A stretch of DNA of 64,000 nt, taken from positions 496,001 through 560,000 of the forward strand of contig NZ_CP129613.1 in assembly GCF_030486405.1 (NCBI RefSeq), given 5' to 3'. Positions 16,952 through 25,899 of the stretch are shown piece after piece; the first letter of the stretch is position 1; each line of letters starts with the position of its first letter. Source of the stretch: Mycolicibacterium sp. HK-90 (GTDB lineage: Bacteria; Actinomycetota; Actinomycetes; Mycobacteriales; Mycobacteriaceae). Below the pieces are notes generated by a model. That model searched no databases. It saw nothing but the letters and a program-made list of their open reading frames with translations, and was not told where the DNA came from. Position numbers and translations under genes: made by a program.

Positions 16952-17334
16952 GCATAGCCGTGTGGGTCTTATAGAGATATGGTCGCTCGCGCTGCCTGAA
17001 CCCGAAAAGGGCTTCCTGGACCAAGGCTGTAGTTCGCTGCGTGTCAAACATTTTGGCGTGCCACTTGCGCTGTAGGGGATGACGCAAAGGACGTACATCG
17101 GAGAGGGAGTCCCGCACGCCGGCGTCGATTCTCGTAACGAACCCTCTTGTCTGCTTCCAAACGCCGTAGCAGCGGTCATCGCATGAGCTGGCGACAAACT
17201 GGCAATGCGCAATCGTTAAGTCAGGTCTGGCATTAGTGATCGGAAAGTGTAAATAGACTTCATGATCTTAATCGGCCAGAGTTGCTAGTGCACAAGGCAT
17301 TTCGTCTTGTGCAGCCACGGAAGGGGTTTTGAAT
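16952..17334. other. Promoter region of the SDR-tautomerase operon, no gene seen
   Basis: About 380 bp separate the terminator from ATG 17335. No coding frame is convincing. The last 120 bp are AT-richer and probably hold the promoter of the downstream operon, so the 17.3-22.2 kb genes are likely transcribed apart from the enamidase operon. Confidence 0.4.
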
Positions 17335-18123
17335 ATGGCAAACCGTGTCGCAGTCGTTACCGGCGGTGCTAGCGGACTTGGTGAAGCGTCTGCCAAACGG
17401 CTCGCCGCCGATGGTTACGACATCGCTCTGCTCGATGTGAATGACGCCGGTGGTGGTCGCGTGCAGTCGGAGATCACCAGCGAGGGGGGCAAGGCGCACT
17501 ACTACCACGTCGACGTCTCCGACGCGGCCGCGCTAGAGGAAACTGCCGCAGCTGTCGCTCGTGACCTGGGTACGGTCGAGGCGCTGGTCACCTCGGCGGG
17601 CCTGACTCCAAACAGTGAGGCGATCCTCGAGATGGACATGGCGGCCCACGAACTGATGTGGAAGGTCAACTATTTCGGCACGATTCACGCCTGTCAGTCC
17701 TTCGGCCGTGTCATGGCATCGCAGAAGCGGGGTGCGATAGTAACTCTCGGCTCGATTCACAGCAGACTTCCGATGCCTCTGCCTGCGTACAACCCAGGCA
17801 AGGCGGCCATCGAGCGACTTACGCAGCTGCTCGCGGTGGAACTGGGTCGGTTCGGAGTCCGGGTCAACAGTGTCGGGCCCACTCATGTGATGACGCCGCC
17901 TTTGATGGCTGCGATCGAAGCCGGCGAACGCGACATGACCAAGATCATGGAGGTTCACGCGCTGGACTACCTGCCGTCTACCGAGGACGTGGCCGAGGCG
18001 ATCGCCTTCCTGTGCTCGGATCAAGCCAAGGCCATCACCGGAGTCCTCCTGCCCATCGATAGCGGAGCGCTCGCAGGTATTTCGTACAAGACCTATGCAG
18101 GCGGCGTTCCGTGGAAGCAATAG
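17335..18123 (+). CDS. Short-chain dehydrogenase/reductase
   Basis: This is a 262-residue SDR: TGGASGLGEASA near the N terminus, TSAGL in place of NNAG, Ser in LGSIHSR, and the catalytic pair YNPGK. An AGGGG site precedes ATG 17335; a TTG two codons earlier is less likely. Neighbours are a tautomerase, dehydroquinase-like proteins, a flavoprotein and an aldehyde dehydrogenase, so the SDR probably oxidises or reduces a hydroxy or keto intermediate. The C-terminal extension (GISYKTYAGGVPWKQ) is longer than usual and may shape the active site. It is the first gene of its transcription unit. Confidence 0.85.
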   Translation: MANRVAVVTGGASGLGEASAKRLAADGYDIALLDVNDAGGGRVQSEITSEGGKAHYYHVDVSDAAALEETAAAVARDLGTVEALVTSAGLTPNSEAILEMDMAAHELMWKVNYFGTIHACQSFGRVMASQKRGAIVTLGSIHSRLPMPLPAYNPGKAAIERLTQLLAVELGRFGVRVNSVGPTHVMTPPLMAAIEAGERDMTKIMEVHALDYLPSTEDVAEAIAFLCSDQAKAITGVLLPIDSGALAGISYKTYAGGVPWKQ

Positions 18124-18181
18124 CCAATCCCACCAGCATGAGTGGCACCTACGCGGGACAACCAAATCGCCGGAGGTTTCA

Positions 18182-18370
18182 ATGCCTCTCGTAGAGATCA
18201 CGCTCTACCACGGCCGCACACCCGAACAGAAGGTGGCGATCGCAAAGGCGGTGTCGCATGCGCTGATCGACGAGGGCGGTGCGGCTCCGGACTCGGTGCA
18301 CGTGATCTTCCGTGCTTGCGAAGCGCGCGACTGGCTGAAGTCTAGAGAACTGCTCGACGACTCACAGTAA
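18182..18370 (+). CDS. 4-oxalocrotonate tautomerase-family protein
   Basis: This is a 62-residue protein beginning MPLVEITLYHGRTPEQKVAI. Pro2 becomes the N-terminal catalytic proline after Met removal, as in the 4-OT family, and the length is normal for it. The family interconverts enol and keto forms of unsaturated acids, often after ring opening. GGAGG lies directly upstream of ATG 18182. Arg residues later in the chain (FRACEARDW) could bind a carboxylate. It is placed between the SDR and the dehydroquinase-like pair in the same operon, consistent with handling an enolic intermediate. Confidence 0.85.
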   Translation: MPLVEITLYHGRTPEQKVAIAKAVSHALIDEGGAAPDSVHVIFRACEARDWLKSRELLDDSQ

Positions 18371-18422
18371 CCAACTGCGTGGGCACCGGCCTGCACCATA
18401 CATTCACCGAAAGGTAAGCAAT

Positions 18423-18929
18423 ATGAGCAAATTCGGTCAACTGCGCCGTAGCGACACACAATGGAGGATCGCGGTCCTCAGCGGCCCAAACACGGTGCCC
18501 GCCCTGCGATCTGTGCCAGATTTCACCGATCAGCTGGAAAGCTGGGGCCAGGCACTCGACGTGCAAGTGCGGCACATACAGTCCAATCATGAAGGACAGC
18601 TCTTGGAGCTCGTCCACAGCAGCTGCGCGGACACTGACGGCTATCTGGTCAACCCTGGCGGGTTAACCGCTGTTGGAGAATCACTGCGCCACTGCCTCAA
18701 GGATGCGAAACGTCCCTGCGTCGAAGTTCATTGGGACAATGCCGAGCTAGGCGAGCAATCCATTTTCGCCCCCAGCGTGACGGCGATCTTCTCTGGCCTC
18801 GGCCATTTCAGTGTGTTGGGAGCACTGACCTCGTTGGTGCTTGCGCTGGACGATGCGGACTTCTTGCACCCCCGAGGAACCAGCGAATTCAATCGCGCTC
18901 ACGGCACCCCCCGTTCGCTCTACCAGTAA
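18423..18929 (+). CDS. Type II dehydroquinase-like protein lacking the catalytic lid
   Basis: This is a 168-residue flavodoxin-like protein of the type II 3-dehydroquinate dehydratase family. The family blocks are QSNHEGQL (53-60), YLVNPGG (74-80, Asn77) and VEVHWDN (100-106, His103). The lid segment that normally carries an Arg and the catalytic Tyr (LGxREPxIYG) is replaced by VPALRSVPDF, with no Tyr. Activity as a normal dehydroquinase is therefore unlikely. It is paired with a lid-containing paralogue 16 bp downstream. It may be a partner subunit or a lyase with a changed mechanism. The C-terminal tail is longer than usual. Confidence 0.8.
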   Translation: MSKFGQLRRSDTQWRIAVLSGPNTVPALRSVPDFTDQLESWGQALDVQVRHIQSNHEGQLLELVHSSCADTDGYLVNPGGLTAVGESLRHCLKDAKRPCVEVHWDNAELGEQSIFAPSVTAIFSGLGHFSVLGALTSLVLALDDADFLHPRGTSEFNRAHGTPRSLYQ

Positions 18930-18945
18930 CGATAGGAAGAGTCAT

Positions 18946-19437
18946 ATGACCGCTACTAAAGAAATCAATCGTCTGCCAGACGCCCCAGCCTGGCGAATCG
19001 CATTGCTCAATGGCCTGAACATGACCAACCTCGGCCGTCGGGATAAGAACGTCTACGGCACCATTGGTTCGTTGCAGGAACTGGAGAGCCTCGTTAGCGA
19101 GGCGGGTCGCCATCTCGACACCCATGTGCTCGCCTTTCACTCGAATCACGAAGGAGATCTTGTCGACTTCATCGAGTCCGATGATTCGTTCGACGGTTAC
19201 TTGATCAACCCAGGTGGGCTGTGGGCATTCGGTGTTCCAACGCGGATCGCATTGGAACAGTCCGGAAAGCCTTTCGTCGAAGTGCATTTCGCCAATATCT
19301 TTGCCACAGGCCACCGTTCGACGTTCACTCAGTCAGCGGCGGGTACGGCTATGGGCTTCCGTCACCACGGATACCTCGGGGCGATAGCGGCTTTGGTGGC
19401 GACCCTCGATGCCAGCGCAGAGCAGGCACGATCGTGA
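18946..19437 (+). CDS. Type II 3-dehydroquinate dehydratase-like enzyme
   Basis: This is a 163-residue protein with all main catalytic positions of type II dehydroquinases: LNGLNMTNLGRRDKNVYG (Arg31/32 and Tyr37), NHEGDLVD, INPGG (Asn88), EVHFANI (His114) and an HRS motif with Arg124. Differences from housekeeping AroQ (NPGG for NPGA, a long N-terminal extension, no shikimate genes nearby) suggest a catabolic dehydratase acting on another cyclic or hydroxylated substrate. GGAAGA precedes ATG 18946. The next gene starts inside its stop codon (GTGA), so the flavoprotein is translationally coupled. Confidence 0.82.
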   Translation: MTATKEINRLPDAPAWRIALLNGLNMTNLGRRDKNVYGTIGSLQELESLVSEAGRHLDTHVLAFHSNHEGDLVDFIESDDSFDGYLINPGGLWAFGVPTRIALEQSGKPFVEVHFANIFATGHRSTFTQSAAGTAMGFRHHGYLGAIAALVATLDASAEQARS

Positions 19438-20705
19438 GCGACCTCGCCGACGTTATCGTCGTCGGATGCGGGGTCCAGGGACTGAGCGTCGCGCTCAACA
19501 TCGCGCGACGAGGCCAGCGTGTCATCGCTGTCGATCGGGTCGGACCAGGACAGCAGACTTCGGCCCGTGCGGCTGGCCAATCCGTCATAGCGCAGACCGA
19601 CCCCGCAATGGGCGCGCTGATGCACCGCAGTATCGCCGGTATCGTTAACTTCACTGCTCGCACTGGTATCGCGTTGCCGTACCACCAGGTGGGCAGCATC
19701 AAGTACGCCTGCCAGGAATGGTCCGCGCGCCAGTTGGAACGTGAAGTGTCACGCGCGAGGATGCTCGGCGCGCGTGTCGACATGATCGATCTCATCGATG
19801 CGGGCAAACTCGCGCCGCACACTGATCCGACGGCAGCGACCGCGGCGTGGTATTCCCCAGATGACATCTATTTTGAACCACCGCTTTTGGTGGAAGCCAT
19901 GTACCAGGCAGCGCTCGATGCCGGCGTTGATTTTCGATTTGGGGTGAGCGTCGCCGGCATCGTCGCAGCAGGGGGCAAAGTCAGCGGGATCGACTCAACC
20001 GCGGGCCGCTTAGTATCTGAAGCAGTTGTCGTGGCAGCGGGAAGCTGGACAGCGCCCCTGCTGGAGGATGCCCTGGGTACGTCGCTTCCGCTGAGCTATG
20101 TGCGCCATCAGTACTCGATTCGTACCGAGGTGCCTGGGATCAACCCATCCCTGCCGTCGGTACGTGTTGTCGACCACGCGGTGTATGCCCGGCCCGTAGG
20201 CGCGGACCTGATGTTTGGCACCTACGAACCGCACCCGCTGACTTTCGATGCTGCGGCGTTACCCGCTCACACCGAAGATGTGCCGCTAGAGGCGGCCGCG
20301 ATTGACGACGCCTTGAGCCAAGTAGCGCGAATCTTTCCCACGGTGACAGGGTCGCCGGTGAGGCAGCTGAGAGGTGGGGTGGTCACGATGACCCCCGACG
20401 GCAGCTACATCATTGACCATTGCGATGCGGCGGCAGGCCTGTACTTCTCAGCGGGCTGCAATGTGATGGGGCTTTCTGTCGCACCCGCGCTGGGCGAAGA
20501 CATCGCGGAATGGGTGATCACCGGGCGCCGGCCCGACTCGTTGGCGGGATTTTCGGCGTCACGATTCGATGGAAGCCTGGGGGCCTCGGCCGAATTAGAG
20601 GGCCGTGCGTTGCGCCAATACGAAGCGATCTACCGGGACGAACAGTCACTACAGCACGTGCGAGTCTACGGCGGCGGTTACCGAGGTCGGCAGGCCTGCA
20701 CTTAA
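19434..20705 (+). CDS. DAO-family FAD oxidoreductase (sarcosine oxidase/DadA-like)
   Basis: This is a 423-residue flavoprotein with an N-terminal FAD motif (DVIVVGCGVQGLSVAL), an acidic strand end (AVDR) and the DAO-fold C-terminal FAD contact around YFSAGCNVMGLSVAP. The middle block YEPHPLTF and the RQLRGGVVTMTPDGSYIID segment are typical of sarcosine/dimethylglycine oxidase-type amine oxidases. It probably oxidises a C-N bond of an amine or imino acid to an imine. GTG 19434 overlaps the dehydroquinase-like stop by 4 bp. No covalent-FAD Cys can be assigned with confidence. Its place before an aldehyde dehydrogenase suggests the imine hydrolyses to an aldehyde. Confidence 0.82.
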   Translation: MSDLADVIVVGCGVQGLSVALNIARRGQRVIAVDRVGPGQQTSARAAGQSVIAQTDPAMGALMHRSIAGIVNFTARTGIALPYHQVGSIKYACQEWSARQLEREVSRARMLGARVDMIDLIDAGKLAPHTDPTAATAAWYSPDDIYFEPPLLVEAMYQAALDAGVDFRFGVSVAGIVAAGGKVSGIDSTAGRLVSEAVVVAAGSWTAPLLEDALGTSLPLSYVRHQYSIRTEVPGINPSLPSVRVVDHAVYARPVGADLMFGTYEPHPLTFDAAALPAHTEDVPLEAAAIDDALSQVARIFPTVTGSPVRQLRGGVVTMTPDGSYIIDHCDAAAGLYFSAGCNVMGLSVAPALGEDIAEWVITGRRPDSLAGFSASRFDGSLGASAELEGRALRQYEAIYRDEQSLQHVRVYGGGYRGRQACT

Positions 20706-20769
20706 CGGCAGCGTTGCGGCCTCGACGAGAGCGCGAGACCGACTGCCGCAATTGAAGGAGAAGCACATA

Positions 20770-22245
20770 GTGAAAGTCGCTTGTCCGACCCGCCTGTACA
20801 TCGACGGAAGTTGGGCCGGGTCGGCCTCTGACGCAACTTTTGTCGTTGAAGACCCCGCGACAGGAGCTGAGGTAGTCGCAGTCGCCGATGCCACTCCGGA
20901 AGACGGTGTCGCCGCGCTCGACGCAGCGTGCGCAGTGCGCGACAGCTGGCAATCGACCCCGCCACGAGTGCGTGGTGAGATCCTGCGCCGGGTGTTCGAG
21001 GCCCTGACGGCGCGCACTGAGGAATTCGCCCGGATAATCACGCTCGAGGCGGGCAAACCGATTATCGAATCACGCAGCGAGGTTGCCTACGCCGCAGAGT
21101 TTCTACGATGGTTCGCCGAAGAAGCCGTTCGTGTCGGCGGTCGTACCGCTATCTCTCCGGACGGCAAGAGTCGGCTATGGGTCGAGCGGCGTGCCGTAGG
21201 TCCGTGCCTGCTGATCACGCCATGGAACTTTCCGTTGGCGATGGCGACCCGCAAGATCGCTCCAGCTGTGGCCGCCGGATGTCCGATGGTCGTCAAACCC
21301 GCCGAGCTGACACCGCTGAGCACGCTGTTGCTGGCTGAGCTGTTCATCGACGCGGGTCTGCCGAACGGCGTCCTCAACATCGTCCCGACATCCGATCCCT
21401 CAGCATTGACTCGTAGGCTGCTATCGGATCCGAGGTTGCGGAAAGTCTCGTTCACAGGGTCAACACCTGTTGGTCGTACACTGCTTCAGCTGGCTTCCAC
21501 ACACGTTGTTCGCACGTCAATGGAGCTCGGCGGCAATGCACCGTTCATCGTATTCGCCGATGCGTGTGTTGACGCGGCAGTGGCTGGCGCGGTTCAGGCC
21601 AAGCTGCGCAACGGCGGTCAAGCGTGTACTGCCGCGAATCGCTTCCTTGTTCATGAATCGGTGGTAGATGAATTTAGTGCGAAGTTTGCGGCCCACATGG
21701 ACCAGCTGCGCCTCGGGCCTGGCATAGACCCTCGCACTGACATCGGGCCGCTGATCAATCAGCGTGCCGTTGACAAGGTGGCGGGACTCGTAGAGGACGC
21801 AGTTGACGAATCCGGCGCCCGCGTGCTGACGCGAGGACAATCGTCTGACCGCTCGGGGTACTTCTTCAGACCCACTGTGCTTGCAGACGTACCGGTGACG
21901 GCGGATGTCCTCGATCACGAGATTTTCGGACCGGTGGCGCCGATCTCGAGCTTTTATTCGGACGAGGAAGCTCTGCGGTACGCGAATGACACCGAATATG
22001 GCTTAGCGGCATACGTTTACACGAGCGACCTGGATCGGGCGATGACGATGTCGGAGAGCATCGAAGCCGGAATGGTGGCAGTCAACACGGGTCTGATCTC
22101 AAATCCGGCAGCGCCGTTTGGGGGCATCAAGCAGTCCGGGCTCGGCCGAGAAGGCGGCGCAGAGGGCATCGCCGAGTACCTTGATATCCGCTACGCGAGC
22201 TTTCCTGCCACTCGATTTAACGGTCGGTCACAGCAGGCCGGTTGA
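20770..22245 (+). CDS. NAD(P)-dependent aldehyde dehydrogenase (succinate-semialdehyde dehydrogenase-like)
   Basis: This is a 491-residue ALDH. Catalytic residues are Cys286 (GGQACTA) and Glu252 (MELGGNAP), with the oxyanion Asn in TPWNFPLA. The C-terminal block NTGLISNPAAPFGGIKQSGLGREGG is typical of GabD-like enzymes. It would oxidise an aldehyde, perhaps a carboxy-aldehyde from ring opening, to the acid. GTG 20770 follows AAGGAGAAG. It ends the operon and overlaps the convergent LysR gene by 29 bp. The substrate is inferred from context, since GabD-like sequences accept several semialdehydes. Confidence 0.88.
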   Translation: MKVACPTRLYIDGSWAGSASDATFVVEDPATGAEVVAVADATPEDGVAALDAACAVRDSWQSTPPRVRGEILRRVFEALTARTEEFARIITLEAGKPIIESRSEVAYAAEFLRWFAEEAVRVGGRTAISPDGKSRLWVERRAVGPCLLITPWNFPLAMATRKIAPAVAAGCPMVVKPAELTPLSTLLLAELFIDAGLPNGVLNIVPTSDPSALTRRLLSDPRLRKVSFTGSTPVGRTLLQLASTHVVRTSMELGGNAPFIVFADACVDAAVAGAVQAKLRNGGQACTAANRFLVHESVVDEFSAKFAAHMDQLRLGPGIDPRTDIGPLINQRAVDKVAGLVEDAVDESGARVLTRGQSSDRSGYFFRPTVLADVPVTADVLDHEIFGPVAPISSFYSDEEALRYANDTEYGLAAYVYTSDLDRAMTMSESIEAGMVAVNTGLISNPAAPFGGIKQSGLGREGGAEGIAEYLDIRYASFPATRFNGRSQQAG

Positions 22246-23140
22246 CCCCGAACGCCTGACGAAACGCTCCGCGCACCGCGGCGATCGCCGGATGGTCCTG
22301 CGAGCCGGCCCGGCAGGTCGTGACTATCGTGCGGGTATGTGAACGTGCCATCCAACGCAGGTGAAATGTCGGCCGCCGTCCGAACCACAAGAGGTCGGGT
22401 AAGAACGCTACGGCTTGCCCGCGTGCGACCAGCTCAGCTTGGACGAGATTGTCGCTGGTTTGATGCTCAATGCGAGGGTCGAATCCTGCATGGCGACACG
22501 TGGCCACCGCCCATTCGCGAGTGGGGCTTCCGGGCAACTCCATCACCCACGGATGCTCGGCGAAGTCTTCGAGCCGGGTGTCAAACGCATTCCGGCCTTC
22601 GGGCGGTTCACGAAACGCCACGCGCATCGGATCGTCAGCAATCGCTTCCAGATGCGTATCCGAAGACCGAGGAGCCGGGAAATCGGCGAACCCTTCGTCG
22701 CATACGAGGTCGAATTCACGCGCTAGCAACCCAGGTATCGCCACATCAGGTTCTGCTTGCGTCAGACGCACACGCAATCCGGGATGGGTTGCGGCCAGGG
22801 TGGTGAGCATCTCCGGCACGCATGCCAGAGCGGCGGTCTGGATAGTCGCCAACCGCACAGACCCGACCACATTCTGCATCGACGCGGCAATCTCAGCTTC
22901 GGCGGCCTCGAGTTGTTCAAGAATGACCGAAGTGTGCTGAACGAGAATCTCGGCCTGCGGCGTCAGCTGCACGCGTCGCCCATCCGGCACCAGTAATTGA
23001 GCTCCGATCTCGCGTTCGAGTACTGCGAGTTGCTGAGAGACCGCAGACGAACTGTAAGACAAGGCTGCCGCCACCGAAGTCACCGTCCCTCGATGCGCCA
23101 ACTCGCGGAGCAACTGCATCCGGCGCAGGTCAAACTTCAT
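22217..23140 (-). CDS. LysR-family transcriptional regulator
   Basis: This is a 307-residue protein. The N-terminal helix-turn-helix reads MQLLRELAHRGTVTSVAAALSYSSSAVSQQLAVLEREIGAQLLV, followed by the substrate-binding domain (GSVRLATIQTAALACVPEML). LysR proteins usually activate a divergent or nearby operon with a small effector. It is convergent with the aldehyde dehydrogenase and divergent from the permease at 23531, so the permease is its most direct target candidate. About 390 bp of promoter DNA separate them. Confidence 0.87.
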   Translation of the reverse strand: MKFDLRRMQLLRELAHRGTVTSVAAALSYSSSAVSQQLAVLEREIGAQLLVPDGRRVQLTPQAEILVQHTSVILEQLEAAEAEIAASMQNVVGSVRLATIQTAALACVPEMLTTLAATHPGLRVRLTQAEPDVAIPGLLAREFDLVCDEGFADFPAPRSSDTHLEAIADDPMRVAFREPPEGRNAFDTRLEDFAEHPWVMELPGSPTREWAVATCRHAGFDPRIEHQTSDNLVQAELVARGQAVAFLPDLLWFGRRPTFHLRWMARSHTRTIVTTCRAGSQDHPAIAAVRGAFRQAFGVNRPAVTDR

Positions 23141-23530
23141 GGCCAGATATTACCCCAGGATAGCGGACAAAATATGACTTTTTCATAAGAAATAGTGGAT
23201 AGTTTTGGTGTGCGCCTACTTGGCCCTGGCTTCGCATTTCGCATGCTTCGCCATATCTGAATCGCCGGGGAGGTGGGGCGAACAGGTGCGATGCGCCTAG
23301 CTAATACGGAAGAACTTCTTAGCGATACCCCGCGACATTTCGCGCTTTACTGGAAATGTCAACCGCGGAGATGATCGGTGAACGACGGTGAGTGATCTCA
23401 GTAACATTGCGTTCGCGCAGCGTCCCTGGGATGACGACACCGCCGGCCATCCCAACGAATCATCAAACGTAAGGACGCCAGCTATGCAGCACGCGACCCT
23501 GTGTAGGACCGCCGCGGCGGGAGAAGTGCG
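23141..23530. other. Divergent promoter region between LysR and permease
   Basis: No gene is seen. The first 60 bp beyond the LysR start are AT-rich (TATTACC, TTTTTCATAAGAAATAG), which suits a promoter. No clear LysR box could be assigned by eye. Confidence 0.4.
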
Positions 23531-25003
23531 ATGAAGCCATCCAGCCGGGTCGAAGTCGGTCTTACACGCCAACTAAGTCGCCGAAAACCGCCCCACAACA
23601 TCATTCCCGGCGAGGCGCACGCTACTCAGCTCAAACGGTCTATCGGCACGTTCCAGCTCACGATGTTCGGTGTGGGCGCCACCATTGGAACCGGCATCTT
23701 CTTCGTGCTCAGCATGGTCGTTCCAGTCGCTGGCCCATCGGTCATCGTGTCGTTCATCATCGCGGGTATCGCCGCGGGGCTCGCCGCTATCTGTTATGCC
23801 GAACTTGCATCCTGCATTCCGGTGTCAGGGTCGGCATACTCGTATGCATACGCGACCCTGGGCGAGCTTGTCGCTGTCGTCGTCGCGGCCTGCCTCGTCC
23901 TGGAATATGGTGTGTCTACGTCTGCGACAGCAGTCAGCTGGAGTCAGTATCTGAACAAGCTGATCGAGAATCTGCTCGGATTTCGAATCCCAGAAGCGTT
24001 GTCGGCGTCGCCATTTGATGCTGATCCCGGCATCATCAACCTCCCCGCGATGGTGCTGATCTTGTCTTGCGCGCTATTGCTCATCCGTGGCGCCACCGAG
24101 TCTGTTCTTGTGAATACCATCATGGTGTTACTGAAGGTGGGAGTGCTAATCGTATTCGTTATCGTTGGCTTCACCGCTTTCACCTCGGGCAACCTGGTCC
24201 CGTTCGCACCCCACGGTGTTGCGGGTATCGGCGCAGCCACCGGAACGATCTTCTTTTCGTACGTCGGACTTGATGCCCTGGCAACCGCAGGCGAGGAGGT
24301 CAAGAACCCGAAAAAGACGCTGCCGCGCGCGTTCATCTACGCCCTGGCCATCATCATGGTGGTCTACATCCTCGTGGCACTGGTCGCTGTCGCTGCCCAA
24401 CCCTGGGAGCAGTTTGAGGGACAACAAGCCGGCCTCTCCCAGATCTTGGAAAACATCGTGGGCGCCTCCTGGCCCGGCACCATAATCGCCGCGGGGGCGG
24501 TGATCTCGATTGCATCGGTCACGCTGGTCACGCTATACGCACAAACTCGCATCCTGTTTGCGATGGGCCGCGACGGCATGGTGCCCGCAGCGTTTGCACG
24601 AGTACATCCCAAGAGCCAAACACCGGTATTCGCAACGATTGTCGTCACGGTCATTGTCGCCCTTCTCGCGGCCACCGTCCCACTCGACGATCTCGCGGAC
24701 CTCGTGTCGATCGGAACCCTGGTGGCATTCATCGTCGTGTCCGCTGGGGTCATCCTCCTGCGTCGTACCGATCCCGACTTGCCGCGAGCATTCAAGGTGC
24801 CCGGCTACCCTGTCACTCCGATCCTGGCGATCCTCGCCTGCGGATATGTTCTGTCCACCCTGCACTGGGTCACATTCGCCTGGTTCACGGCGTGGGCTGG
24901 CGCGGCAGTTGTGTTCTACCTCCTATGGGGGCGCCGGCACTCGAAACTCGCTACTGACCCTCAATCGGACAACACAGTGCTCTATTCCGAGGCTCCAAAG
25001 TGA
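23531..25003 (+). CDS. APC-superfamily amino acid permease (CAT-like)
   Basis: This is a 490-residue protein with about 12 membrane helices. The family marks are the first-helix motif MFGVGATIGTGIFFVLSMVV, FIIAGIAAGLAAICYAELASCIPVSGSAYSYAYATLGEL and the loop FSYVGLDALATAGEEVKNPKKTLPRA. These are typical of cationic-amino-acid-type APC transporters that take up amino acids or amines by proton symport. It could import the substrate of the 15-22 kb enzymes. A GGGAG site precedes ATG 23531. A small frame starting GTG 25000 overlaps the stop, but it is not convincing as a gene. Confidence 0.9.
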   Translation: MKPSSRVEVGLTRQLSRRKPPHNIIPGEAHATQLKRSIGTFQLTMFGVGATIGTGIFFVLSMVVPVAGPSVIVSFIIAGIAAGLAAICYAELASCIPVSGSAYSYAYATLGELVAVVVAACLVLEYGVSTSATAVSWSQYLNKLIENLLGFRIPEALSASPFDADPGIINLPAMVLILSCALLLIRGATESVLVNTIMVLLKVGVLIVFVIVGFTAFTSGNLVPFAPHGVAGIGAATGTIFFSYVGLDALATAGEEVKNPKKTLPRAFIYALAIIMVVYILVALVAVAAQPWEQFEGQQAGLSQILENIVGASWPGTIIAAGAVISIASVTLVTLYAQTRILFAMGRDGMVPAAFARVHPKSQTPVFATIVVTVIVALLAATVPLDDLADLVSIGTLVAFIVVSAGVILLRRTDPDLPRAFKVPGYPVTPILAILACGYVLSTLHWVTFAWFTAWAGAAVVFYLLWGRRHSKLATDPQSDNTVLYSEAPK

Positions 25004-25296
25004 GCATTGATAGTCCCAGCCTGCAACGCAGCCCTCGGGTCATCGTTGGAAAGCAGCCGAAATCACGCTTCCCGTGGCTCCGCCATGAACCCAGAACGGC
25101 ATGCGGTCCCGATTCACACCGCGGCGACGGTACGCCCTCTGGAAGAAATATTGATCGGCTCACCACTCACTGGTGGGGAAATACCATGCCGCTGAGCAGT
25201 TGACATGTCCGACTACGGCCCAAAGGCGACGAACCAAGTCCTCAACCCGCGCCGAACTAGGCGCCTCGTACCGCAATCCGCTGAAAGGACACTCAC

Positions 25297-25899
25297 ATGA
25301 CAAACACCGTTCTCCCGGGCAAGGTCGATTGGACCGGGGACAACCCGTTTATCTACCTCAAGACCGATCCCGAAGGAGATTGGTCCTCGCTGTCGCTGTT
25401 CTTCCGGATCACCGCCTCCGACCACGGCACCGGGCACCTGACCCTGGTGGTCACCGATCCCTATGATCCCGAACAAGCTTCGGCCTTGGGCCTCACCGAC
25501 AATGAGGCATTGGCCCGCTTTCTGATCGAGGATTTCGTCAGCAAGTTCGCGTTGTTCCGGCCGACAAATGCGCTGGGCTCGGTGAAGCTGCACACCAATG
25601 CCGAGTTCTCCAAAGAGGTCACCGACACCTACAGGCTGGAGACGGCGCGGGACAGCCTTAGCGGCGTCGAGGTGGCCATGCGTTGGGATCGTCTGCAGGC
25701 GTCGTTTGCGGTTCATCAACCGGCGGCGGAATCGGGTACCGGCCGACACGAGATGCTCAGCGTCTTCCTCCCGGCCGGCTCAGCCTACGTCACGGTGGAC
25801 GGCGCCCCGTTGCCTGGAGCTGCCGTGGAAAGAGACTTCTTCGGTAGCCGTGCGCAATCCGCCGGGTTGGCACTCTCAGAGTCCTGGGTACAGGCGTGA
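25297..25899 (+). CDS. Hypothetical protein, family not recognised
   Basis: This is a 200-residue, probably soluble protein beginning MTNTVLPGKVDWTGDNPFIY. It is mostly beta-strand in appearance (LTLVVTDPYDPEQ, SLSLFFRIT, SVFLPAGSAYVTVDGAPLPG) with no signal peptide or membrane segment. GAAAGGA is placed well before ATG 25297. Codon use is like the surrounding genes, supporting a real gene. It lies 294 bp after the permease, so it may belong to that transcription unit. I cannot assign a function; a lipocalin-like or other beta-barrel binding protein is one structural guess. Confidence 0.7.
   Translation: MTNTVLPGKVDWTGDNPFIYLKTDPEGDWSSLSLFFRITASDHGTGHLTLVVTDPYDPEQASALGLTDNEALARFLIEDFVSKFALFRPTNALGSVKLHTNAEFSKEVTDTYRLETARDSLSGVEVAMRWDRLQASFAVHQPAAESGTGRHEMLSVFLPAGSAYVTVDGAPLPGAAVERDFFGSRAQSAGLALSESWVQA

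Noticed and set aside
25000..25203. 67-codon frame starting GTG in the permease stop codon
   Set aside because: The overlap suggests coupling, but composition is random-looking, another frame is equally open, and no family is recognised.
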